NCBI GenBank assembly: GCA_031254555.1
Contig: JAIRUF010000151.1
Span: 1 to 5,253 of the forward strand
Direction: 5' to 3'
DNA from: Oscillospiraceae bacterium
GTDB lineage: Bacteria > Bacillota > Clostridia > Oscillospirales > Acutalibacteraceae
Length of the DNA: 5,253 nt
Shown here: positions 1 through 5,253 of the stretch, one piece after another
Layout of the letters: each line of letters starts with the position of its first letter
Numbering within the stretch: position 1 is the first letter of the stretch
The notes under the pieces: generated by a model
The model's database searches: none
Told to the model about the DNA's origin: nothing
The model's input: only the letters and a program-made list of their open reading frames with translations
Translations under genes and position numbers: made by a program

Positions 1-129
1 GTCTGATATAAGCTTGCCCGTGGTCCCAGTTGCGCAGAGATTATGCCTGCTTAGTATGCCGCAATACGCTATGCAAAACTGCGTCATCAGCTCTTTTTTA
101 ACATCATGAGCTATCAATGCTATGTTCAT
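1..129 (-). CDS. mgsA: Methylglyoxal synthase, N-terminal part (runs off the left edge)
   Basis: Methylglyoxal synthase converts dihydroxyacetone phosphate to methylglyoxal and inorganic phosphate, a cytoplasmic bypass of lower glycolysis that relieves phosphate limitation. Only the first 43 codons are present; the family is about 120-150 residues. The visible part begins MNIALIAHD, followed by KKELM, and contains [10 protein letters not shown] at residues 33-42. These match the family's N-terminal AHDxxK segment, whose His corresponds to E. coli His19, and its phosphate-binding ATGTTG loop. The catalytic aspartates (E. coli Asp71 and Asp101) would lie beyond the edge. The ATG at 127-129 is preceded by AAGGGGG (139-145) at a 9-nt spacing, a strong ribosome binding site that fixes the start. 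The gene lies 210 nt beyond the minD-like gene on the same strand and probably has its own promoter. The frame is open to the edge with no disruption. The identification is firm from the motifs even though the fragment is short. Confidence 0.9.
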   Translation of the reverse strand, partial: MNIALIAHDVKKELMTQFCIAYCGILSRHNLCATGTTGKLISD

Positions 130-161
130 AATATATTTCCCCCTTGTAATCTGCTACCATA

Positions 162-190
162 ATAATAACATTATTTTTTTTATAAATCAA
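162..190 (-). promoter_or_regulatory. Candidate sigma-A-type promoter for mgsA
   Basis: On the minus strand TTGATT (185-190; 4 of 6 matches to TTGACA) is separated by exactly 17 nt from TATTAT (162-167; 5 of 6 matches to TATAAT). The spacer contains an A-run. Transcription would begin near 155, giving a leader of about 26 nt that just accommodates the AAGGGGG ribosome binding site of mgsA. The arrangement is textbook, but the region is very AT-rich and chance matches are common. Other TATTAT-like hexamers overlap it. Confidence 0.5.
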
Positions 191-243
191 TCTGGCATTT
201 GTTGGTTTATATATATTAATCATTATTTATTTAATTTTATTAT

Positions 244-272
244 ATAATAATTGCTTCATTCACATAATCCAA
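244..272 (-). promoter_or_regulatory. Weaker second promoter candidate upstream of mgsA
   Basis: TTGGAT (267-272; 3 of 6 matches to TTGACA) is followed after 17 nt by TATTAT (244-249; 5 of 6 matches to TATAAT). An alternative pairing uses TTATGT (262-267) with a perfect TATAAT (239-244), also at 17 nt. Either would give a leader of about 100 nt before mgsA. Because the surrounding DNA is extremely AT-rich, this is a possible distal promoter only. No recognisable riboswitch was found between it and the start codon. Confidence 0.25.
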
Positions 273-339
273 ATCTGATTTAAGCCGGCAATCCTCCCGC
301 TTTTGCACTCACTGTATATGTATACTACACAAGTTCAAT

Positions 340-1065
340 TCATAGTTTAAGACATAATTCCTCGCCCTGGAGTCTCCTTGTTATTCTGCCGACAGCCTTT
401 GATGCCTTTAAATAGTCCGGCGGCTTTTGGCCTTTGTTTATGGCAACTGAAAATTTTTCGTCCTCAAAAACCACGCCGATAAGTCTTGCTCCTGTTTGGT
501 CTATGACAGTATCAACATTTAAAAGGTCGTTCCTTTTAACGCCTTTCTTTTTCAGTCTGTTTATTATAAGCCTTGGCGCGAGCCCCGCTTCATAAATGCC
601 CGCAACAGCAGCGCCTACCCCGCGCGCGCACACATTGTCCGGAGTTGATACGACTATCGCGTCATTGGCCATTGCCAGAGAAAGCTTAAAACCATGGCCT
701 ATTCCCGCCGGGGAGTCGATCAGTATAAAATCAAAATCGTTCTCGTACTTTTCAATTAAGTCTATCATGTCCTGCTCCGTCACATCAACACGTTTCTGTG
801 GAGCGGAAAGTAAATACGGCCCGTCACCTTGAGTTAACGCCTTATCAGGGGAGCACGCTCCGCTTATGACGTCATACCAATTGTAAACTGTCTGGTTCAG
901 CGAGAGCATTATATCCAAACTTACAAGCCCCATATAACAGTCTACAAGCAATACTTTATGTCCTTTTTCGCAAAGAGACTGCCCTATTGCGGACACCAAA
1001 GTGGACTTGCCCACCCCGCCCTTTCCGGATGTGAATGCTATTTTTTTTACCCCTGCTGTATCCAT
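340..1065 (-). CDS. MinD-type deviant-Walker ATPase lacking the membrane-targeting tail
   Basis: This 241-residue protein belongs to the MinD/ParA ATPase family; MinD proper dimerises with ATP on the membrane and recruits the division inhibitor MinC. The deviant Walker A motif SGKGGVGKST lies at residues 13-22, with signature Lys15 and P-loop Lys20. The switch II/Walker B segment ILIDSPAGIG is at 114-123 (Asp117). MinD-specific segments follow: RLIINRL (165-171), VKRNDLLNVD (176-185), LIGVVFEDE (195-203) and RRLQGEE (230-236). Three departures stand out. Tyr44 replaces E. coli MinD Asp40, in VDCYMGL. Gly149 and Gly151 occupy the Asp152 and Asp154 positions. The chain ends right after GEE with only LCLKL, so the usual C-terminal amphipathic helix is absent; no shifted frame past the stop restores it. 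It begins 26 nt after the PBP2 stop, probably in the same operon. I give no symbol because true MinD function is doubtful, although 'minD' would be the automatic label. Confidence 0.85.
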   Translation of the reverse strand: MDTAGVKKIAFTSGKGGVGKSTLVSAIGQSLCEKGHKVLLVDCYMGLVSLDIMLSLNQTVYNWYDVISGACSPDKALTQGDGPYLLSAPQKRVDVTEQDMIDLIEKYENDFDFILIDSPAGIGHGFKLSLAMANDAIVVSTPDNVCARGVGAAVAGIYEAGLAPRLIINRLKKKGVKRNDLLNVDTVIDQTGARLIGVVFEDEKFSVAINKGQKPPDYLKASKAVGRITRRLQGEELCLKL

Positions 1066-1072
1066 AGAACCA

Positions 1073-1078
1073 CACCTC
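1073..1078 (-). promoter_or_regulatory. Ribosome binding site that sets the minD-like start
   Basis: GAGGTG lies 7 nt upstream of the ATG at 1063-1065. A longer reading of the gene could begin at a TTG (1078-1080), adding the five residues before Met, but that TTG overlaps this ribosome binding site and has no comparable site of its own. From the ATG the protein starts MDTAGVKKIAFTSGKGG, the usual short lead into a MinD P-loop. The ATG start is therefore preferred. Confidence 0.75.
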
Positions 1079-1091
1079 AAAAAATAAAGCT

Positions 1092-3206
1092 TTATGACAG
1101 TAACTGATTAAATCCCTGAGCCTCTTTTATGCCTTTGTTTGAAAAGTAATAATCATATATATCGGCGGCAACGACTGCCGTCAGGCTGCCGGCGTCAGCT
1201 GTTTCAACAACAACCGCAAGGGCGATCTCCGGTTTTTCATACGGGGCAAATGAGATCAAAAATCCATTGTTGCCCTCTATTATTCTGCCATTAATTACTT
1301 TTTTAACCTCTGATGTACCCGTTTTTGCCGCTGCCGTTATGGGGAGTTTGGCAAACGCCCGCGCGCAGAATCCTATTGTCCCCACACGCTTCATTCCCTC
1401 TTTAACAAGGGCCAGCGTCTTCTCTGACACTCCGGTATCAACAATCATTTCAGGAGTTTTTTCAAGTATAGTCTTACTGTAGTCACTGCTTCTTACAGAC
1501 TTTATAAAATGAGGCATAAGCCTTTTGCCCCCGTTTGCTATAGTTGCGACATAGTTTGCAAGCTGCAGCGGTGTGAAAAGATTGTCCGACTGACCGATAG
1601 CGGCCTGAACCGTGTCACCCGGATACCAGGTTCCGCCTATTGACTCCCTGTATTCCTTGCTTGCAAGAAGTCCCGACGCCTCCGGCAATTCCACGCCTGT
1701 TGCCTGCCCCAGGCCAAACATGGCCCCGTACTCATTTATTTTTTCTATCCCAAGCTTTCTGCCCGTCTCATAAAAAAATATGTTGCACGACTTATCGATG
1801 GCCGAAACCACGTCAACACTTCTGTGATGGCCCTGGCATATAAAGGTCGTATCCTTAAAGAAATTATATCTCCCGGTGCAGTGAACATGTGTTGACGAAT
1901 TTATCGTATTGGTCTCAAGTCCCGCCGTCGCAACCAGTGGTTTAAAGGTTGATCCCGGTTCATATGTGCTCATCAGCGCCCTGTTCCAAAGCGGAGAGTT
2001 GTTTTTGGGGTCAGACAGCTCTTTATAATTTTCCTTATATGTCGAAATGTCATAGGACGGATACGTGGCGCAGGCCAATATTTCGCCCGTGTCCACCTTT
2101 AAGACGACCACAGACGCGGCACAGGGCAGCCTTGTCCTCACCTGCAGGGTATCCACCCTGTTTTTAAGCGCGTCCTGAGCTACCTTTTGCAATTTTTTAT
2201 CCAGCGTTAAGACGACTGTATCCCCCTGCTTCGGCTCAACGGAGTAGAACTCTTCTATATTGTCGTTAGTATCCGTTACAATGGTTTTAACTCCCCTGCT
2301 TCCCCGCAGGTAATTTTCCATAACATCCTCTATTCCAAATTCACCTATGCTGTCCGTCAGCTTATAGGCGTTTCGCTCAAGGTCTGCTATCTCGCGGCTG
2401 CTAGCGCCCTTGGCCTCGGCCTTTTTTATAGCTTCTTTCAGCTTGTCTTTTTCACTGCTATATTTCCCCGCATTTATGGGAGCGGTCCTTCCGACTATAT
2501 GCGGAGCCCAGGTTCCGTCGTCATACATACGGTAAGCTTCGACAGCCACTTCTACTCCCCTGTAAAAGTGGCTGTTTTCCATAACCTTTGAGACCAGCTG
2601 TGTTGAAACATCCTGCGCAAAGGTAAATGGATATGACTTGCTGAAATAATTCTTTTTCATATCAGTGCAAATGGAGGCTATCTTCCTTGCGTCCTGCAGT
2701 GAATAGTTTTCCAGAGAATACCTTTTTATAAGAGCGTCCATACAGTTTTGTGCCGTTGCATAACTGTTTAAATTAAGCATGTCAGCCGATTTAAGCCACT
2801 CTATATCGCTTTCCCTCTCCTGCTCAAAGGCAAGCTTGCCTCCCGAACCTGCGACTATTGGTAAATTGTCGATATACTCTTCCCCGCTGGCCTCAAATAA
2901 TTTGATAAGGTTGTGTATTATTTCATTCCTGCTTTTCTGATCCTCAGGGAAAAAAGACGCGTTAAACACAACGGCGTTGCCCTGCCTGTTGCTTACAATA
3001 GGATTGCCGTTTCGGTCTACAATCTCTCCCCTTGCGGACTGGACAATCACATCATAAGAACTTACAATATTGCCCAAGGTTGTATATTGATCCCGGTCTA
3101 AAATCTGAGTTTTAAAAATTGAGATAGAAAAAGCTATAAACACAACAATAATTACTGTGTTCATTATAACCGGATGTGAAAATTTACTGTTGCCTCTCCT
3201 TGCCAT
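1092..3206 (-). CDS. mrdA: Class B penicillin-binding protein, PBP2/MrdA type (peptidoglycan transpeptidase)
   Basis: This D,D-transpeptidase cross-links peptidoglycan stem peptides on the outer face of the membrane, most likely for side-wall elongation with RodA and MreBCD. It has 704 residues: a short basic cytoplasmic N-terminus, one membrane anchor at about 13-31, then a class B dimerisation domain beginning at ARGEIVDRNGNPI (58-70). A helical, poorly conserved part follows, and then the transpeptidase domain from about 350. The active-site motifs are all present: STFK with nucleophile Ser419 and Lys422, SCN at 473-475, and KTG at 628-630 followed by TSE. Other family landmarks are GIEDVMENYLRG (291-302), EPGSTFKP (416-423) and AAIGQ with FTPLQLAN (535-551). 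No PASTA domain is seen. Start: GGGAGAGG (3214-3221) sits 7 nt before the ATG, and an in-frame stop lies shortly upstream. Class B and the elongasome context are secure; the exact mrdA/pbpA naming is inferred from position beside mreBCD. Confidence 0.93.
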   Translation of the reverse strand: MARRGNSKFSHPVIMNTVIIVVFIAFSISIFKTQILDRDQYTTLGNIVSSYDVIVQSARGEIVDRNGNPIVSNRQGNAVVFNASFFPEDQKSRNEIIHNLIKLFEASGEEYIDNLPIVAGSGGKLAFEQERESDIEWLKSADMLNLNSYATAQNCMDALIKRYSLENYSLQDARKIASICTDMKKNYFSKSYPFTFAQDVSTQLVSKVMENSHFYRGVEVAVEAYRMYDDGTWAPHIVGRTAPINAGKYSSEKDKLKEAIKKAEAKGASSREIADLERNAYKLTDSIGEFGIEDVMENYLRGSRGVKTIVTDTNDNIEEFYSVEPKQGDTVVLTLDKKLQKVAQDALKNRVDTLQVRTRLPCAASVVVLKVDTGEILACATYPSYDISTYKENYKELSDPKNNSPLWNRALMSTYEPGSTFKPLVATAGLETNTINSSTHVHCTGRYNFFKDTTFICQGHHRSVDVVSAIDKSCNIFFYETGRKLGIEKINEYGAMFGLGQATGVELPEASGLLASKEYRESIGGTWYPGDTVQAAIGQSDNLFTPLQLANYVATIANGGKRLMPHFIKSVRSSDYSKTILEKTPEMIVDTGVSEKTLALVKEGMKRVGTIGFCARAFAKLPITAAAKTGTSEVKKVINGRIIEGNNGFLISFAPYEKPEIALAVVVETADAGSLTAVVAADIYDYYFSNKGIKEAQGFNQLLS

Positions 3207-3258
3207 TTGGAGACCTCTCCCATAAAATAAAGTTGAGTTTGTTTAAAGTTTTTTTGAT

Positions 3259-3282
3259 AAACCGCGCCCGCGGAGGTTTTTT
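3259..3282. repeat. GC-rich inverted repeat between mreD and the PBP gene
   Basis: The core CCGCGCCCGCGG (3262-3273) is a near-perfect palindrome, with CCGC and GCGG arms around a 4-nt loop. It is overlapped by an alternative outer pairing of AAACC (3259-3263) with GGTTT (3275-3279). On the plus strand it is followed by six T residues (3277-3282), resembling a small intrinsic terminator facing against the operon. In the direction of the genes it is preceded by A residues and followed by TTTATC, so it is not a convincing terminator for mreBCD. It may instead be a modest RNA hairpin in the leader of the PBP gene. No plus-strand gene that would need a terminator is visible. Confidence 0.3.
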
Positions 3283-3302
3283 GCGCTCACAGTCAACACA
3301 TG

Positions 3303-3887
3303 CTACAAGCGATTGATTTTTTGGGTGACGGGGCGCGTGTCCCTGAGTTTTTTATTAAACGCCCTGATTCCAAAATAAATTACCGGCATAAATAAAATTG
3401 AATATAACATACTTGGCAGGTAAAATGTTAAAAACATGATAGCCGAACCCTGTATACCTCTAAACAATAAAAATATAAGCCAATGCAGCACACAGTAAAA
3501 CAGCAATGACCCAGATGTCAGCAAGAGAGCTGTGACCATATTATTTCTCATTAAATAATACAAAAGCACTCCGCTTACGGCGCTTATAAGCATCAATACC
3601 AAGGTATTAAAACCGTCCCCCACAGCCATTGCCGTATCCCACAGCACACCTGCAAATAAACCAAAAAACGCCGTTGATATGTTTTTTTCAAATATTGAGA
3701 TACAGACGACAACAGGTATGAGCAAAAACGGCCTGGCCCCATAAATTGAGGGCAACAGGTGCGGCGTGTTTTGTAAAAGTGCCGCAACCATTATCAAAAT
3801 TATAAAAAAGCCTCTTTTTATATACATGTGCCATTTTTCATTTATCTGGAGATTCTTTTTTCTTTGAAGATTTATTTTCTTCCCCAT
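3303..3887 (-). CDS. mreD: Rod shape-determining membrane protein MreD
   Basis: MreD is a polytopic inner-membrane protein that bridges MreB and MreC to the wall-synthesis enzymes of the elongasome. The 194-residue product is strongly hydrophobic, with about five to six predicted membrane segments, roughly at 25-40, 53-68, 72-90, 97-112, 120-142 and 148-175. The segment GLFAGVLWDTAMAVGDGFNT (76-95) matches the recurring G..aG...D....G..G pattern of MreD. Sequence conservation is otherwise low, as is normal for this family, so its place directly after mreC is important evidence. It starts 4 nt past the mreC stop, which implies tight co-expression. The first 20 residues are charged and hydrophilic and make the protein slightly longer than the usual 160-175. 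Met21 is an alternative start but lacks a ribosome binding site. The C-terminus is basic. Confidence 0.9.
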   Translation of the reverse strand: MGKKINLQRKKNLQINEKWHMYIKRGFFIILIMVAALLQNTPHLLPSIYGARPFLLIPVVVCISIFEKNISTAFFGLFAGVLWDTAMAVGDGFNTLVLMLISAVSGVLLYYLMRNNMVTALLLTSGSLLFYCVLHWLIFLLFRGIQGSAIMFLTFYLPSMLYSILFMPVIYFGIRAFNKKLRDTRPVTQKINRL

Positions 3888-3891
3888 CTGA

Positions 3892-4752
3892 TTAATCCCC
3901 CGTAGTTATTATCCCCTTGCCGTCAAACCCGGTTATTATAAGCGCGTTTTCTATCTGGGTTATATCAAAATCCGGCTCAATTAGCGCATAGTATGAAATG
4001 TCACGGTCGTCATTTTTTACTTCTTTGACCGTCCCTATAATCAAATCCCGCGGGTAGCTACCGCCTTCTCCTGTTGTGCACACTATTCCGCCGGTTGCTA
4101 TCTGTGTGTTGCGGTCAAGCCCCATAAGCCTTGTAAGCTGCTTTTTTGAGACTCCGGCTTCAGTGGATACAAACCCCACTTCACGCGATCTTATCTCATA
4201 GGCACTTATCTTAACGCTGGGGTCAAAAATGGTTGAAACCACACAATAGGTTGGTCCGACTTTGGTAACTAAACCTATTAACTGACCTCTGCCCGTTATT
4301 ACGGGATCACTGGGCGATATACCGTCCGTCGAGCCTTTGCTCAGTACAAGGGAGTAAAAATAGTTAGCCGAGTCCCTTCCTATTACCCGCACCGGCTGCA
4401 CCTTAAAATCTGAGTGCTCTTCATGTATTTTTAGATAATCCTCATATAATTCCACTTTTTGCTTGGACTGCTCATAGTCTATTAGCTGCTTTTGGTAATC
4501 TGCCAGCCTTTCATTAAGTTTTTCCATCTCTTCCCTGTCTGTTGAAAAAGAGCTGAAATTGTTTCCTATCTTCCCGATTTGGTTGCCTATAGATGACGCC
4601 GCTCTTTGGAACGGTTCAAATATTGTTCCGGCCACAGAGGAAAAAGGCGACGCTCCGTTAGAAGACACCGCCGCCACAATTATTCCTATAATCAAGAGCA
4701 CAAATAATACTATTATGAACTTAAACCATCTGCTTTTTAAAAATCTTTGCAT
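3892..4752 (-). CDS. mreC: Rod shape-determining protein MreC
   Basis: MreC is a bitopic membrane protein whose extracytoplasmic part forms filaments and activates PBP2/RodA in the elongasome. The 286-residue protein has a short basic cytoplasmic start (MQRFLKSRWFK) and one transmembrane helix at about 11-30. A linker with the typical IFEPFQ segment (44-49) and a coiled coil at about 72-112, rich in Glu, Lys and Leu, come next. The paired beta-barrel region follows from about 118 to 276, with VRVIGRDSANYFYSLVLSKG (121-140), the DPVITGRGQLIGLV stretch (149-162) and the C-terminal ALIITGF. Length and order are as expected for the family. The ATG has GAGGA (4761-4765) 8 nt upstream. The gene begins 59 nt after the mreB stop, and no promoter or terminator was recognised in that gap, so cotranscription with mreB is likely. 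Confidence 0.95.
   Translation of the reverse strand: MQRFLKSRWFKFIIVLFVLLIIGIIVAAVSSNGASPFSSVAGTIFEPFQRAASSIGNQIGKIGNNFSSFSTDREEMEKLNERLADYQKQLIDYEQSKQKVELYEDYLKIHEEHSDFKVQPVRVIGRDSANYFYSLVLSKGSTDGISPSDPVITGRGQLIGLVTKVGPTYCVVSTIFDPSVKISAYEIRSREVGFVSTEAGVSKKQLTRLMGLDRNTQIATGGIVCTTGEGGSYPRDLIIGTVKEVKNDDRDISYYALIEPDFDITQIENALIITGFDGKGIITTGD
3896..3901 (-). promoter_or_regulatory. Ribosome binding site of mreD, overlapping the end of mreC
   Basis: GGGGGA lies within the last codons of mreC, 8 nt before the mreD ATG at 3885-3887. It supports the upstream ATG over the internal Met21 codon (3825-3827), which has no purine-rich site ahead of it. The overlap suggests translational coupling of mreD to mreC. 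Confidence 0.65.
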
Positions 4753-4811
4753 AATTTACGTCCTCAAACCGCTTCATACCATTTATCTTAAGAAACGGAA
4801 ACTAAACTATC

Positions 4812-5253
4812 TCATCCATAGTTTTTGGAGCTTGTAAGACTAAGCATCTCATTCTCAAGGCACAGGCCTGTCCCGTCGACAACACAGTCAAGAGGATTGG
4901 CCGCAACATGAACCGGCATATTAGTCTCAGCCGAGATCAGGCGGTCCAGCCCTCTGAGCAGCGCGCCGCCGCCGGAAAGCATAATTCCCTGATCAATAAT
5001 ATCCGACGCCAATTCAGGCGGGGTTTTTTCAAGCGATGACCGAATTGCGTCAAGCACTTGGTTTACACTGTCTGCAAGGGCTTCCCTGATCTCTTCAGAG
5101 GTTATCTCAACATTTTTAGGCAGGCCGTCTATTAAGTTCCTTCCCTTTACCTCCATAGCGCCTTCGCCCTCATAAGGATATGCGGACCCTATTTTTATCT
5201 TTATATCTTCAGCCGTTCTCTCACCAATAAGCAGATTGTACTTTTTCTTTATA
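4812..5253 (-). CDS. mreB: Actin-like rod shape protein MreB, C-terminal part (runs off the right edge)
   Basis: MreB is the bacterial actin homologue whose membrane-bound filaments direct side-wall synthesis. The visible 146 residues are roughly the last 40-45 percent of a protein usually near 340 residues. The reading frame is open to the right edge: upstream of the first internal Met it continues through KKKYNLLIGERTAEDIKIKI, GSAYPYEGEG and then MEVKGRNLIDGLPKN, all diagnostic of MreB. The nucleotide-binding motif GIMLSGGGALLRGLD, the MreB counterpart of the actin adenosine motif, is intact further on, and the conserved GTG occurs near the end (DGTGLCLEN). The ATG at 5154-5156 is internal and must not be taken as the start. 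The C-terminus SLTSSKNYG differs from typical MreB tails, which is a variable region. It is the first gene of the visible operon. Confidence 0.96.
   Translation of the reverse strand, partial: IKKKYNLLIGERTAEDIKIKIGSAYPYEGEGAMEVKGRNLIDGLPKNVEITSEEIREALADSVNQVLDAIRSSLEKTPPELASDIIDQGIMLSGGGALLRGLDRLISAETNMPVHVAANPLDCVVDGTGLCLENEMLSLTSSKNYG

Larger units (their letters stand above)
130..339. other. AT-rich intergenic region between the minD-like gene and mgsA
   Basis: These 210 nt hold the two promoter candidates and the mgsA ribosome binding site. The stretch from about 150 to 265 is almost entirely A and T. No intrinsic terminator for the upstream operon is evident: the only hairpins seen are a weak AT stem around 313-329 and a short imperfect stem near 284-304 on the minus strand, and neither is followed by a T-run in the direction of transcription. 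Read-through from the mre operon into mgsA is therefore possible. No tRNA, small-RNA family or coding frame could be recognised. Confidence 0.6.

Noticed and set aside
313..329. Hairpin just after the minD-like stop as an operon terminator
   Set aside because: The stem is short, nearly all A-T, has a bulge and is not followed by a T-run on the minus strand.
596..832. Plus-strand open frame of 78 codons inside the minD-like gene
   Set aside because: It lies wholly antisense to a strongly conserved MinD-family coding region, is low in complexity and resembles no known protein. It is a shadow frame.
1066..1080. TTG start giving a minD-like protein five residues longer
   Set aside because: The TTG overlaps the GAGGTG ribosome binding site of the downstream ATG, which gives a normal MinD N-terminus.
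1267..2167. Three plus-strand open frames of about 67-72 codons opposite the PBP gene
   Set aside because: All are antisense to a gene with intact catalytic motifs, show no recognisable domain and no convincing ribosome binding site.
2913..3101. Plus-strand open frame of 62 codons opposite the PBP N-terminus
   Set aside because: Antisense to the dimerisation-domain coding sequence, with no family resemblance.
3268..3296. TTGACT on the minus strand (3291-3296) as the -35 of a promoter for the PBP gene
   Set aside because: At 16-18 nt spacing the partner region is the GC-rich palindrome, with no -10-like hexamer.
3593..3787. Minus-strand open frame of 64 codons in a second frame within mreD
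   Set aside because: It overlaps mreD in another frame and lacks any recognisable motif; the MreD frame has membrane segments and the correct context.
4559..4837. Plus-strand open frame of 92 codons across the mreC start and the mreB end
   Set aside because: Antisense to the MreC membrane anchor and the mreB tail; its hydrophobic look comes from the complementary sequence.
4812..5156. A 114-residue stand-alone protein beginning at the ATG at 5154-5156
   Set aside because: The frame continues upstream to the window edge with clear MreB sequence, so this Met is internal.

Overview
This is a chromosomal cell-shape and wall-elongation gene cluster, read entirely on the minus strand, most likely from a low-to-mid GC, Gram-positive-type anaerobe of the Clostridia. 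That placement rests on three things: the gene order mreB-mreC-mreD-class B PBP2-minD-like, which is a familiar clostridial arrangement; strong purine-rich Shine-Dalgarno sites ahead of every gene whose start is visible; and very AT-rich intergenic DNA with frequent ATA isoleucine codons. No close species can be named from the sequence alone.

Layout in transcription order (right to left). The window opens inside mreB (4812-5253, C-terminal 146 residues only). mreC follows after 59 nt (3892-4752), mreD starts 4 nt beyond the mreC stop (3303-3887), and a 96-nt gap holding a GC-rich inverted repeat leads to a 704-residue class B penicillin-binding protein (1092-3206). After 26 nt comes a MinD-type ATPase (340-1065), started here at the ATG rather than at an upstream TTG that lies in its ribosome binding site. 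A 210-nt AT-rich intergenic region with a good promoter candidate then precedes the first 43 codons of methylglyoxal synthase, mgsA (1-129), which runs off the left edge.

How the genes work together. MreB filaments, the MreC/MreD membrane pair and the PBP2-type transpeptidase are core parts of the elongasome, which inserts peptidoglycan along the side wall of rod-shaped cells. The RodA glycosyltransferase that normally partners PBP2 is not in the window. The MinD-type ATPase would normally recruit MinC to the membrane to block division away from midcell, but neither minC nor minE lies here. mgsA is metabolic (methylglyoxal bypass) and appears to be a positional neighbour with its own promoter.

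Nothing here is an obviously new system. The most interesting point is the MinD-like protein. It has an intact Walker A motif, but a tyrosine where E. coli MinD has Asp40, glycines at both positions equivalent to E. coli Asp152 and Asp154, and it stops before the amphipathic membrane-targeting helix. Together these suggest a MinD paralogue that may not cycle on the membrane or partner MinC in the classical way.
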